Shown: positions 6,617 to 14,595, counted from the first letter of the stretch. The stretch: DNA of 16,760 nt from F1-60-MAGs027 sp044344715 (GCA_044344715.1 JBIJCI010000035.1:1-16760), one strand, 5' to 3'. Notes: generated from the sequence alone by a model not told the origin. A program made the numbers and translations.

Positions 6617-7972
6617 ATGGGATCCGCACGAATGCTCGGTGCGCGGAGCCTCGTTTATGCCACTGCGCGGCGTTTCGATGCACCCGCCCCGGTGTCGGGC
6701 GATCATGTCGTGGCGGAAACCGTCCAATGTCCCCAGGTGCCGGGCCTCCTGGAGCAGGCAATGGGCACGGGCAGCTTGGCGATGCGCGAGGAATGCCTCA
6801 CCCTCGACGTGTTCGTCCCGTCGGAGGGTGGTGCGGACCTCCCCGTCCTGGTTTGGATTCACGGTGGTGCATTCACGAACGGTACGGGCCATGCATCGTG
6901 GTACGACGGCAGCAACCTCGCGAATCGCGGCTGCGTGGTGGTCGCCATCAACTACCGACTCGGAGCCTTCGGGTTCACGGGCCGGAACGATGTCGGACTA
7001 CAGGATCAGATTGCGGCACTCGGCTGGGTGCGAACCAACATCCACCGCTTCGGAGGGAATCCCGACGATGTGACGATCTTCGGGGAGTCCGCTGGCGGAT
7101 GCAGCGTTCTCGCACTGTTCGCTTCACCAACGGCGCGTGGCCTCTTCCGTAAAGGCTGGGCGATGAGCCCGTCGATTGGTCAATTGCGTCACGTTGACCG
7201 GGCGGATCAATCGGAGCGCCTGCTGCTCGATGAGTTGAACCAGCCGGACCTCGAGGCTGCGCGCACCGTGCCGACCGACGCAATCGTTGCGGCACAGGGA
7301 CGCATGCTCCGCGACCCCAGGGACATCGTGACGATGTTCAGTCCTACGATTGGTGGGAACGTTCTGCCACACGACGCACTCGAGGTCGTTGCGCGCGATG
7401 AACGGCCCCTCGTCATCGGCACGCTGCGCGACGAGAGTCGGCTGTGGGTAGCGCTGAATCCCGACGCCGCCAATCTGACCGAGGCGGACGTTCGCCAGCA
7501 ATTTGCGGCCCGATTCGGTTCGAGGAGCGACGAAGCGTGGGCCACCTACCGACGGCTGCGACCGGGCTCATCCCCTGCCCAGCTGCTCGCCGCGATGCAG
7601 AGCGACGAGTCGTTCCGTGCTCCGGCGTGGCGACTGATCGACGCGCGCGACAGGGCCGGGACGACGACATGGTCGTACTTCTTCACGTGGCCCACCCCGG
7701 TGTTCGACGGAATCCTCGGCGCTTGTCACGGTCTCGACATCCCGTTCGTGTTCGACAATCTCGGGGCACCGAATGTCGAGTTCTTCATCGGGCAGTCCAC
7801 CGCCCATCGTCATCTCGCCGACACGCTCGCAGGCTCGCTTGTCTCGTTCGCTCGACATGGGAGCGTTGACTGGCAGCCAACCGAGGGCAAGCGAACCACG
7901 CTGCGGGTGGACGAGAGCAATGAGCCCATGGTCGATCCGGAGCGGCCGCTTTACGACCTCTGGAACTCCTGA
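6617..7972 (+). CDS. Type-B carboxylesterase (alpha/beta hydrolase)
   Basis: This 451-residue protein carries the type-B carboxylesterase signatures: EECLTLDVFVP (59-68), the oxyanion-hole motif HGGAF (82-86), the nucleophile elbow GESAGG with Ser158, an acidic candidate Glu273 in GTLRDES, and the catalytic His371 in GACHGLDIPFVF. It hydrolyses carboxylic esters or amides of unknown identity. It is shorter than usual at the N-terminus: the family's opening strand is missing and the chain begins near the region normally reading GIPYA, here SLVYATARRF. No signal peptide is seen, so it is probably cytosolic. It is followed after two bases by an FAD oxidoreductase gene; the pair is probably co-transcribed and may act in sequence, first freeing an amine or amino acid from an ester or amide and then oxidising it. 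Confidence 0.92.
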   Translation: MGSARMLGARSLVYATARRFDAPAPVSGDHVVAETVQCPQVPGLLEQAMGTGSLAMREECLTLDVFVPSEGGADLPVLVWIHGGAFTNGTGHASWYDGSNLANRGCVVVAINYRLGAFGFTGRNDVGLQDQIAALGWVRTNIHRFGGNPDDVTIFGESAGGCSVLALFASPTARGLFRKGWAMSPSIGQLRHVDRADQSERLLLDELNQPDLEAARTVPTDAIVAAQGRMLRDPRDIVTMFSPTIGGNVLPHDALEVVARDERPLVIGTLRDESRLWVALNPDAANLTEADVRQQFAARFGSRSDEAWATYRRLRPGSSPAQLLAAMQSDESFRAPAWRLIDARDRAGTTTWSYFFTWPTPVFDGILGACHGLDIPFVFDNLGAPNVEFFIGQSTAHRHLADTLAGSLVSFARHGSVDWQPTEGKRTTLRVDESNEPMVDPERPLYDLWNS

Positions 7973-7974
7973 GC

Positions 7975-9345
7975 ATGCAAGGAGCAGTTCCCGCACCGGT
8001 TTGGCACGAGGGCCAGCAGCGGGACTGGGTGATCGAGCGTGCGCCGGTCGACCGAACGGTCGACGTGGCCATCATTGGCGGCGGTCTGAGCGGATTGTGG
8101 ACCGCCTACTATCTCGCCTGTCACGATCCCGGTCTCTCGATTGCCGTACTCGAATCCCGGCGTGTCGGCTTCGGAGCCAGCGGTCGCAACGGCGGTTGGT
8201 GCAGCGGATTCTTCCCGTTGCTGCCCAGCCAACTTGCCGAGGAGTTCGGCGTTGAGCCGGCACTGGCCGCGTACCGCGAGAGTTTCCGCACGCTCGACGA
8301 GATCGAGCGCGTCATTACGAACGAACGCATCGACTGTGGATGGCACCGCGGAGGCACCGTGCAGTCCGCCACGACGGCATTGCAAGCCGAGCGATTGGCC
8401 CGCCAGGTGGCGGCACAGCACGAGGTAGGTCTGACGGTCGACGACGTGGAGTGGCTGCCAACCGCTCGGGTAGCAGAACACATCCGCCCGGCGGTGACGC
8501 ACGGTGCGGTATTCAGCCCGCATTGCGCGACCATCAACCCGTATTCGCTCGTGCTCGGTCTGGCACGTGCGGCACGACGACGCGGAGTGACGATCTGGGA
8601 GGAGACCCCGGTGCGGGGATTCGCCGAGGGTACGGTCACCCACGACGCCGGTGTCGTCCGTGCGTCGCTGGTCGTACAAGCCACGGAGGGGTACTCCGCC
8701 AGCTTCCGTGCAACGCGGCGGGCGCTCGTTCCCTTGTATTCGCTGATGGTCGCGACCGAACCACTCGACACCGCGACGATCGACGAGCTCGGTTGGCACA
8801 ACCGCGCCACGTTCAACGATGGCGGGCAGATGATCATCTACGCCCAGCTCACCAGCGACCGCAGGATCGCCTTCGGAGGTCGCGGGGCGCCGTACCACTT
8901 TTCTTCCCGAGTTCGCGACGAATTCGACATCGACGATGCAACGCACGACCGGATCGTCAAATCAATCGCCCGTCACTTCCCCGCTGCGGCCACCGCCCGG
9001 ATCACCCACCGGTGGGGAGGGCCACTCGGGGTGCCCCGTGACTGGACGCCAAGCGTCACCATCGATCGTGCATCGCGGTATGCGCGTATCGGAGGGTACG
9101 TCGGCGACGGAGTTGCGGCGACCAATCTCTTCGCGCGCATGCTCGTAGAGACATGGACGGACCAAGGAACGTCGCTCACCAGACTGCCCTTCGTACGACA
9201 CCAGTCGCCCAAGTGGGAGGTCGAGCCGCTCCGCTTCCTCGGCATCAACTCGCTCCTGAAGCTCTCGGATTCGATCGACGAATTCGAACTGCGGCACGGT
9301 CGTGTGCCCCGATTGCGGACGAAGCTCTTCGAGTCGCTGCTCTAG
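7975..9345 (+). CDS. FAD-dependent oxidoreductase, DAO family (PuuB/DadA-like)
   Basis: This is a 456-residue flavoprotein. A Rossmann dinucleotide fold starts at about residue 28 with VDVAIIGGGLSG (Gly35, Gly37 and Gly40 of GxGxxG) and Glu60 at the end of the second strand for the FAD ribose. It is followed by SRRVGFGASGRNGGW, typical of DAO-family amine and amino-acid oxidases. Near the C-terminus GGYVGDGVAATNLFARML matches the second FAD contact region. The closest-known style is gamma-glutamylputrescine oxidase or a D-amino-acid dehydrogenase; the substrate is not fixed by what I can see. The ATG lies two bases after the carboxylesterase stop. It ends 10 bases before the stop of the convergent Gfo/Idh/MocA gene. 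Confidence 0.92.
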   Translation: MQGAVPAPVWHEGQQRDWVIERAPVDRTVDVAIIGGGLSGLWTAYYLACHDPGLSIAVLESRRVGFGASGRNGGWCSGFFPLLPSQLAEEFGVEPALAAYRESFRTLDEIERVITNERIDCGWHRGGTVQSATTALQAERLARQVAAQHEVGLTVDDVEWLPTARVAEHIRPAVTHGAVFSPHCATINPYSLVLGLARAARRRGVTIWEETPVRGFAEGTVTHDAGVVRASLVVQATEGYSASFRATRRALVPLYSLMVATEPLDTATIDELGWHNRATFNDGGQMIIYAQLTSDRRIAFGGRGAPYHFSSRVRDEFDIDDATHDRIVKSIARHFPAAATARITHRWGGPLGVPRDWTPSVTIDRASRYARIGGYVGDGVAATNLFARMLVETWTDQGTSLTRLPFVRHQSPKWEVEPLRFLGINSLLKLSDSIDEFELRHGRVPRLRTKLFESLL

Positions 9346-9348
9346 CTC

Positions 9349-9362
9349 CCGGTTCCTACCGG
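9349..9362. terminator. Short hairpin between convergent genes
   Basis: The sequence ccggt (9349-9353) pairs with accgg (9358-9362) around a tcct loop. It spans the 10-base gap between the FAD gene stop and the oxidoreductase stop and covers the latter's stop codon. It may terminate both transcripts; there is no T-run. Confidence 0.3.
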
Positions 9363-10483
9363 CCGTCGGGTGATCGTTCGAGCACCTCGCTCATCGAGAC
9401 CGGTCGACCAGCCGCAATGCTCCGGTGGGCCGCCTCGCCCATGGCCACCGAGAGGAGGCCGTCCACGAGCGTCACCTCGGCACCGGCTCCGCTCCGGATC
9501 GCCGACTGCATGGCGACGTGCTCGCGCCACGAGGACCCGTGATGCGAGCCGGCCCGGAGTACACCGGGTGGAACGTCGTCGTCGTCGACACGTTCCTCGC
9601 TGCACTGGAACCAGCCGTCCTTGCGCAGTCCGATCCTGACGACCGCCTCGGTGACGAGGGCCTCGGCCTTGCCCAGGTCGCCGACGACCGAAATCTCCTG
9701 CTCATTCCTGGTGGCCTCGGCGAACATGCACAGATCCAGCGAGGCCCGCGAACCATCGGCAAAGTCGACGACCACGAAGGCGTTATCGAGGATGTCCGGA
9801 GTTCGGCCCTCGTAACGCTCATCCAGGTGGTTCACGTCCTGGGCCCCGGATGCATAGATACGAACGGGTTCGACCTGCATGATGAGTCGCATCAAGTCGA
9901 AGAAGTGGCAGCACTTCTCCACCAACGTTCCGCCGGTGTTGGCGCTGAAACGATTCCAGTTGTTGACCTTGACGAGGAACGGGAAACGGTGTTCTCGAAT
10001 CGCCAACATCCGGAGACGGCCGAGGGCACCGCTGCGAACGTGTTCGAGCAACCGAATGGTGGGTGCCATGTACCGGTACTCGAGACCCACCCAGACCACC
10101 CGACCAGGACGAACCGAGGTGGTTGCCCGCTCGAGCTCGATGAGCTCGAGGCACTCACGCGTGCTGATGCACAGCGGCTTCTCGATCAGCAGGTGCGCAC
10201 CGTGGTGCATCAGCGGCTCGACGACCCTCCTGTGCGTGTGGTTGGGGCTCGCCACGACGACCACATCGAACTCGCCGAAGCGAACGAGATCGTCGACCGT
10301 CGCGAACCTCCTCGGCAACGGCACGGAGCCCAACGCCCTGCACGCCAGATCGAGGCTGGCCTCGTGCGGGTCGCAGAGAGCGACCACCTCGGAGCCGGGT
10401 AGCTCGCGCAAGGCGGCAATGTGCTCGACTCCCATCATGCCGGTACCCACCAGGGCATACCGAATGCGCCGGGATGCAACCAC
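9356..10483 (-). CDS. Gfo/Idh/MocA family NAD(P)-dependent oxidoreductase
   Basis: This 375-residue protein has an N-terminal Rossmann fold with ALVGTGMMGVEH (GxGxxG at Gly13, Gly15, Gly18), the ASPNHTH loop (78-84) and the diagnostic EKPLCIS with Lys102. The C-terminal alpha/beta domain contains GGTLVEKCCHFFDL (184-197), where His193 and Lys190 take the place of the usual DxxxH catalytic pair. Members oxidise or reduce hydroxyl or keto groups on sugars, inositols and related compounds with NAD(P). The start is GTG 10483, supported by a TACTCT -10 box at exactly -12 to -7. It diverges from the metallo-hydrolase gene across 33 bp and converges on the FAD oxidoreductase. It appears to be a single-gene transcript. 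Substrate unknown. Confidence 0.92.
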   Translation of the reverse strand: MVASRRIRYALVGTGMMGVEHIAALRELPGSEVVALCDPHEASLDLACRALGSVPLPRRFATVDDLVRFGEFDVVVVASPNHTHRRVVEPLMHHGAHLLIEKPLCISTRECLELIELERATTSVRPGRVVWVGLEYRYMAPTIRLLEHVRSGALGRLRMLAIREHRFPFLVKVNNWNRFSANTGGTLVEKCCHFFDLMRLIMQVEPVRIYASGAQDVNHLDERYEGRTPDILDNAFVVVDFADGSRASLDLCMFAEATRNEQEISVVGDLGKAEALVTEAVVRIGLRKDGWFQCSEERVDDDDVPPGVLRAGSHHGSSWREHVAMQSAIRSGAGAEVTLVDGLLSVAMGEAAHRSIAAGRPVSMSEVLERSPDGR

Positions 10484-10489
10484 GGGTCA

Positions 10490-10495
10490 AGAGTA
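10490..10495 (-). promoter_or_regulatory. -10 box TACTCT, leaderless promoter of the Gfo/Idh/MocA gene
   Basis: On the minus strand TACTCT covers -12 to -7 relative to GTG 10483. The whole divergent gap is 33 bp, so this box lies just in front of the opposite gene's promoter. Confidence 0.6.
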
Positions 10496-10503
10496 GGTCC
10501 AAG

Positions 10504-10509
10504 TAGGTT
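10504..10509 (+). promoter_or_regulatory. -10 box TAGGTT, near-leaderless promoter of the metallo-hydrolase
   Basis: TAGGTT lies at -13 to -8 of GTG 10517. A similar copy, TAGGTC, lies 11 bases upstream at 10493-10498, giving a short direct repeat agtaggt(c/t)c. The site supports GTG 10517 over the longer reading frame that would start at 10421 inside the opposite gene. Confidence 0.5.
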
Positions 10510-10516
10510 CGACGAA

Positions 10517-11230
10517 GTGAACGATGATCGCCTCTACTTCCGACAGCTGCTCTCCGGTCGTGATTTCGCGCAGGACGACGACCTCGCGAGGCAAATGGTC
10601 AACTTCGTGTATGCGATCGGTGACCGCGTCACGGGTGAGTGCGTCCTGATCGACCCCGCCTACGACGTAGCTTCCTTGCTCGATGTGGTCGAAGCAGACG
10701 GAATGCGCTTGACCGGTGTGCTCGCCACTCACTACCACCCTGATCACGTTGGTGGCTCCATGATGGGTTACCGCATCGACGGGATTGCGGCGCTGCTGAA
10801 GCGAGCGAACGTGCCGATCCACGTCCAGAAGGACGAAATCGAGTGGGTGGAGAAGTCGACCGGAGTCGGACGTTCGCACCTCGTGGCGAGGCATCCCGGC
10901 GACGTCGTCACGGTCGGAGACGTCGAGATCACGCTCGTGCATACGCCGGGTCACACGCCCGGCAGCCAGTGCTTCCTCGTCGATGGGCGGCTGGTGTCCG
11001 GCGACACGTTGTTCCTCGATGGGTGCGGTCGGACGGATCTTCCCGGGAGCAATCCCGGGGAAATGTACGACAGCCTCCGGAAACTTGCAGCACTCCCCGA
11101 CGACACCGTGATCTTCCCCGGGCACCGATACTCGGTCGAGTCCAACGCGGCCATGGGTCGTGTACGGACGACCAACTCGATCTTCAAGCCGAAGACCAAG
11201 GAAGCGTGGCTCGGATGGTTCGGCGGCTGA
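10517..11230 (+). CDS. Metallo-beta-lactamase-fold hydrolase (glyoxalase II / GloB-like)
   Basis: From GTG 10517 the product has 237 residues. It carries the full two-metal set of the fold: THYHPDH (His72, His74, Asp76, His77), HTPGHTPGS with His146, SGDTLF with Asp163, and FPGHRYS with His203. The segment DGCGRTDLPGS is shared with hydroxyacylglutathione hydrolase-like and ETHE1 persulfide-dioxygenase-like proteins. Likely reactions are thioester hydrolysis or, less likely, persulfide oxidation; the sequence alone does not decide. The N-terminal FRQLLSGRDFAQDD and NFVYAIGD are typical of stand-alone members. A longer start at 10421 is rejected because it would run into the divergent gene's coding region. 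It abuts the convergent TauE/SafE gene stop-to-stop; no co-transcribed partner is present. Confidence 0.9.
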   Translation: MNDDRLYFRQLLSGRDFAQDDDLARQMVNFVYAIGDRVTGECVLIDPAYDVASLLDVVEADGMRLTGVLATHYHPDHVGGSMMGYRIDGIAALLKRANVPIHVQKDEIEWVEKSTGVGRSHLVARHPGDVVTVGDVEITLVHTPGHTPGSQCFLVDGRLVSGDTLFLDGCGRTDLPGSNPGEMYDSLRKLAALPDDTVIFPGHRYSVESNAAMGRVRTTNSIFKPKTKEAWLGWFGG

Positions 11231-11237
11231 TCAGCCG
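11224..11237. terminator. 14-bp perfect palindrome over two abutting stop codons
   Basis: The palindrome cggctgatcagccg contains the TGA of the metallo-hydrolase (11228-11230) and, on the other strand, the TGA of the TauE/SafE gene (11233-11231). It can fold as a hairpin with a GATC loop in both transcripts. A role in two-way termination is inferred from position. Confidence 0.4.
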
Positions 11238-11947
11238 AGCAATCCGGAGACGCCAACCGATGCTCCGCTCACGAGCAGCAGTCCGTAGACGAGGTGATCG
11301 AATCGCTGCCCCAAGAAGACTCGTTGCAACCGGAGCCCGAGATACTGGCCCGCAAGGATGAGCGGAACGGCGGCAATCGCCAGGGCGAGATCATTGCGTC
11401 TCACCAGACGTGCCGCCACGTACAGGACGAGCGTCGTGGATCCGGAGAGCGTGAACGTGAAGGCCAACGTTGCGCGGAACGCAGCGGGTTCGAGCCGGCG
11501 CATCTGTGCGGCGAGTACGAGAGGTGGGCCGTTCGTGCCGGTGGCGGTCGAGAGGATTCCCGAGATCCATCCCGCGAACACATCGATCCACGCGCGCGGC
11601 TGGAGCCCCGAGGTTCCGCGCGAGAGGGCGAGGGTCGCAACGATGATCAGCGCCCCCAGTGTCACCTTGAGAACTCGTTGATCGGCGAACGACAGCACCA
11701 CCAGGCCGATCGGCAATCCGAACACTGCCGGCACGTTGAACCGCGTTGCCAACGCACGGTCGATGTCGTGCTTCGTTCGCCAGCAGAGCAGCGACACGTT
11801 GATGAGCGAGCCGATACTCACCACGATGACGGCGGCGCGTAGATCGATGACGATTGCTGCGAGGGGTACCGCCATGAGCGAGAATCCGAATCCGCCGATC
11901 GACTGAACGAGGGCGGCGAACATCATCACGGCGAGCACGAAGGCCAC
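11231..11947 (-). CDS. TauE/SafE-family (sulfite exporter / organic anion) membrane permease
   Basis: The 238-residue product is almost all hydrophobic helices, about seven to eight. It shows the repeated half-motif of the TauE/SafE family: QSIGGFGFSLMAVPLA in the first half and AGWISGILSTATGTNGPPLVL in the second. The family moves sulfite, sulfoacetate or other small organic anions across the inner membrane. The start used is GTG 11947, 16 bases after the aminotransferase stop (11964), so the two are probably one operon; GTG and ATG codons a few residues further in (for example ATG 11926) are alternatives. Its link to the aminotransferase suggests it transports a substrate or product of that pathway, possibly a carboxylate or sulfonate; this is inference. 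It ends directly against the metallo-hydrolase. Confidence 0.88.
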   Translation of the reverse strand: MAFVLAVMMFAALVQSIGGFGFSLMAVPLAAIVIDLRAAVIVVSIGSLINVSLLCWRTKHDIDRALATRFNVPAVFGLPIGLVVLSFADQRVLKVTLGALIIVATLALSRGTSGLQPRAWIDVFAGWISGILSTATGTNGPPLVLAAQMRRLEPAAFRATLAFTFTLSGSTTLVLYVAARLVRRNDLALAIAAVPLILAGQYLGLRLQRVFLGQRFDHLVYGLLLVSGASVGVSGLLG

Positions 11948-11963
11948 CTCGGGAGCGCCCAGG

Positions 11964-13316
11964 TCAGATCCCCGTCAGGGCAGTGAGGGCATCCTCGAAT
12001 TGCGCGGTGTGGCATTCCACGTCCTCGTCGACATGGAACGGCGAGAACAAGGCCATGTTGTGGAACGGTGTGAGGAGTATGCCACGGTTGATCGCCCACA
12101 GGTGCATGAAGGCATCGAGCTCATGGTCCACCGCGGCGGCGGCGTCGGCGCCCGTCCGTGGTGGCGGACAGAACCAGTACTCGGCGCGCGAGCCCAGCTG
12201 CTGAACGCTCCATCCGAGATCACGCCGTTGGTAGGCACGTTGTACGCCGTCGGTCCAGGCTCGCGCCATCCGACTGGTGTGTTCGAACTGCTCGGGCAAC
12301 AGCGCGTGGGTGAGCGTCGCCCGGACGGCCGCCATCGAGAGAGCATTGCCGGCGAGCGTTCCGCCGACCCCCGAGACGTCGATGCCGTCGTCGCGGTGCA
12401 GGGCCTCGACCTTCTCGGCAACCGCCGACGACATGCCGTACGCACCGACCGGGGTTCCGCCGCCGATGGTCTTGCCGATGACGAACATGTCAGGATCGAG
12501 TCCCCATTCCTTCGTGCAACCTCCCGGGCCGGCACAGATGGTGTGCGTCTCGTCGATGATCAGAAGGATGCCGTGTTTACGGGTGATTTCCCGCACCCCC
12601 TGCAGATACCCGGGTTCGGGGAGCACGATGCCGATGTTCGTCAGAGCCGGCTCGATGAGCATGCAGGCGACGTCACCGACGGCTGCCGCACGCTCCAGTT
12701 CGGCAAGATCGTTGAACTGTACGACTCGCGTGGTGAGCGCGGGATTCACCTGGGGGCCGATCGCGCCCGGTCTGCTGACCGTACGGTCACCGAGTTGCAC
12801 GACGAGCGTTTCGTCGACCGTGCCGTGGTAGCACCAGTCGTGGACGATGATCTTCGGCTTTCCGGTGATCGCGCGTGCGAACCGGAGCGCGAAGCGATTT
12901 GCGTCCGTGGCGCTGAGTGCAAACTGCCACTTCGGCAGTCCGAAGCGCCGGGCCAATTCCCCGGCTACCCAGGCGGCATCCTCGGTCGGGAGCATCACGG
13001 TCGATCCCCGGCTCATCTGCCTCGCGACCGCTGCCGAAATCTCGGTGTGGGCATGCCCGGTCATGGAGCCGGTATCCCCCAGGCAGAGATCCACGTACTC
13101 CAGTCCGTCGATATCGACGAATCGTGCTCCGGACGCAACGTCCAGCACGATCGGAAAGGGCCCCGGCCACCGGCGCATCCAGGGCATCGGCACACCGGCG
13201 ACCAGCGACGCGGTGGTCCCGGCATGCGCCGCCGACCTCGGGTGTGTCGTGATGAAGCGCTCCGTCTCGGTGCGCATCAGTTCGTCGAGTCGGTTCCGGT
13301 CGATAACGGGCGTCAC
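11964..13316 (-). CDS. Class III (GSA-like) PLP-dependent aminotransferase
   Basis: From GTG 13316 the protein has 450 residues. It shows the class III fold: DVASGARFVDIDGLEYVDL with GDTGSMTGH near 59-88, WCYHGTVDE (161-169), LIIDETHT with Asp255 contacting the PLP ring nitrogen, and FVIGKTIGGG with the PLP lysine Lys282. The phosphate-binding region reads ALSATDANRFA instead of the usual NSGTEA, which places it in a distinct subfamily related to glutamate-1-semialdehyde aminomutase. The substrate is unknown; beta-amino acids, omega-amino acids or D-amino acids are options. It is divergent from the carbamoylase operon across 31 bp and is followed by a TauE/SafE permease gene. The open frame continues upstream to 13631, but that part lies antisense in the M20 gene and is not protein-like. 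ATG 13277 is another possible start. Confidence 0.9.
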   Translation of the reverse strand: MTPVIDRNRLDELMRTETERFITTHPRSAAHAGTTASLVAGVPMPWMRRWPGPFPIVLDVASGARFVDIDGLEYVDLCLGDTGSMTGHAHTEISAAVARQMSRGSTVMLPTEDAAWVAGELARRFGLPKWQFALSATDANRFALRFARAITGKPKIIVHDWCYHGTVDETLVVQLGDRTVSRPGAIGPQVNPALTTRVVQFNDLAELERAAAVGDVACMLIEPALTNIGIVLPEPGYLQGVREITRKHGILLIIDETHTICAGPGGCTKEWGLDPDMFVIGKTIGGGTPVGAYGMSSAVAEKVEALHRDDGIDVSGVGGTLAGNALSMAAVRATLTHALLPEQFEHTSRMARAWTDGVQRAYQRRDLGWSVQQLGSRAEYWFCPPPRTGADAAAAVDHELDAFMHLWAINRGILLTPFHNMALFSPFHVDEDVECHTAQFEDALTALTGI

Positions 13317-13321
13317 GTAAC

Positions 13322-13342
13322 GAGTCTGCCATTCGTAGACTC
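13322..13342. promoter_or_regulatory. Back-to-back promoter with a mirrored -10 box
   Basis: In the 31-bp gap between two divergent GTG starts, GAGTCT (13322-13327) and AGACTC (13337-13342) form an inverted repeat with 9-base spacing. The right arm contains TAGACT (13336-13341) at exactly -12 to -7 of GTG 13348. The left arm gives CAGACT on the minus strand (13328-13323) at exactly -12 to -7 of GTG 13316. Both mRNAs would be leaderless. The dyad could also be an operator for a dimeric regulator. Confidence 0.55.
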
Positions 13343-13347
13343 TTCGT

Positions 13348-14595
13348 GTGCGACCGGTCGTCTCGTCCGCACGTTCCATCGACGGTGCGCGTCTCATGCA
13401 GCGCATCTTCGCACTCGCTGAAATCGGCTCGATTGATGGCGGCGGCTGCAATCGTCTCGCCCTGACGGACGCCGATCGTGCCGGGAGGGACGTCGTCGTC
13501 GGATGGATGCACGACCTGGGTCTGGACGTAGTGGTCGATACCGTTGGGAACGTCATCGGAACCTGGATGGTCGGCTCGGGCGACCCGGTCATGACCGGTT
13601 CGCACATCGACACGGTCCGAACGGGCGGCATGTACGACGGGAACTACGGCGTCATCGCCGGACTGGAGGTCATCCAAACCTGCCAGGAATCCGGCATCAC
13701 CCCCTCGAGGCCGTTCCAAGTTGCATTCTTCACCGACGAGGAGGGCGCACGGTTCGCCCCCGACATGCTGGGCTCGCTCGTGTATGCCGGGGGCATGACG
13801 ACCGAGGAAGCGCACGATGTGGTCGGAATCGATGGTGCGCGCTTCGGGGATGAACTGGCGCGAATCGGATACCTCGGCGGCGTTCCGTGTCCGGGGCGTG
13901 CCCCCCATTCCTTCGTCGAGTTGCACATCGAACAGGGGCCGCTGCTCGAGGTGAACGGTGTAGGAATCGGTGCCGTCACCGGCGTCCAGGGAATCTCCTG
14001 GCAGGAAGTGTCAATCGAGGGTCAGAGCAACCACGCCGGCACGACACCGATGCACCTGCGACGTGATCCCGCCTACGTCGCCGCGGAACTCACGGTATTC
14101 GTTCGTTCACTCGCGCGACGGTACGGCGGTAACCAGGTGTGCACCGTGGGCAAGATCGACCTGCATCCCAACCTCACCAACGTGGTGCCGAGTCGGGCGC
14201 TCGTGACTCTCGACGTGCGCAACACCGACGAGGTCGTCCTTCAGCTGGCAGAACGTGAGATCGCGGAGTTCTGCATCGGGCTCGCTGAACGTGAGAAGGT
14301 GGTGATATCGCGCCGTAGCTTGGCGCGATTCGAGCCGGTTTCCTTCGACGAGCGCATCGTGGAGATGGTCGAGTCCTCGGCCCGTAAGCGTGGGAACACG
14401 GTTCAGCGAATGCCGTCCGGTGCGGGCCATGACGCGCAGATGATCGCCCGGATGGCGCCAACCGGGATGATCTTCGTTCCGAGCCACAAGGGTCTGAGTC
14501 ACAACGTTGCCGAACACACCGACGAAGCGGATCTCGTGGCCGGGGCGAACGTGCTCCTCGATGTGATGCTGCAGTTGGGCGAGACGGAGTTCTGA
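13348..14595 (+). CDS. M20C Zn-dependent amidohydrolase (N-carbamoyl-L-amino acid hydrolase / allantoate amidohydrolase / beta-ureidopropionase type)
   Basis: This 415-residue protein has the two-metal M20 centre: GSHIDTV with His86, YDGNYG with Asp97, TDEEGARF with Glu131/Glu132, LHIEQGP with His193 and KGLSHN with His385. The lid-domain segment GQSNHAGTTPM (225-235), the LTNVVPS strand and SGAGHDAQ (357-364) are typical of the hydantoinase/carbamoylase group. It removes a carbamoyl (ureido) group from an N-carbamoyl acid, releasing ammonia, CO2 and an amino acid. The wording GGMYDGNYG and FAPDMLGSLVYAGG fits carbamoylases rather than AllC, but this is not decisive. The GTG 13348 start is supported by TAGACT at -12 to -7. 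The TGA overlaps the ATG of the nitrilase gene as TGATG, so the two are translationally coupled. Confidence 0.92.
   Translation: MRPVVSSARSIDGARLMQRIFALAEIGSIDGGGCNRLALTDADRAGRDVVVGWMHDLGLDVVVDTVGNVIGTWMVGSGDPVMTGSHIDTVRTGGMYDGNYGVIAGLEVIQTCQESGITPSRPFQVAFFTDEEGARFAPDMLGSLVYAGGMTTEEAHDVVGIDGARFGDELARIGYLGGVPCPGRAPHSFVELHIEQGPLLEVNGVGIGAVTGVQGISWQEVSIEGQSNHAGTTPMHLRRDPAYVAAELTVFVRSLARRYGGNQVCTVGKIDLHPNLTNVVPSRALVTLDVRNTDEVVLQLAEREIAEFCIGLAEREKVVISRRSLARFEPVSFDERIVEMVESSARKRGNTVQRMPSGAGHDAQMIARMAPTGMIFVPSHKGLSHNVAEHTDEADLVAGANVLLDVMLQLGETEF
14586..14589 (+). promoter_or_regulatory. Ribosome binding site of the nitrilase gene
   Basis: GGAG lies five bases before ATG 14595, inside the last codons of the M20 gene. 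It supports this start and re-initiation after the overlapping stop. Confidence 0.55.

Noticed and set aside
9425..10402. Plus-strand open frame of 325 codons inside the Gfo/Idh/MocA gene
   Set aside because: The minus strand has GxGxxG and EKP motifs; the plus-strand translation shows no known fold.
10421..10516. Longer start of the metallo-hydrolase at 10421
   Set aside because: It lies within the divergent oxidoreductase coding region, and the extra residues do not look like family sequence; GTG 10517 follows a TAGGTT box.
12000..13421. Plus-strand open frame of 473 codons opposite the aminotransferase
   Set aside because: It is antisense to a gene with clear class III motifs, and its translation is Arg/His/Asp-rich with no recognisable domain; such shadow frames are common in GC-rich DNA.
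13317..13631. N-terminal extension of the aminotransferase up to 13631
   Set aside because: It would overlap the M20C gene by 284 bases and reads as Arg/Pro/Thr-rich low-quality sequence; GTG 13316 has a correctly placed -10-like box.
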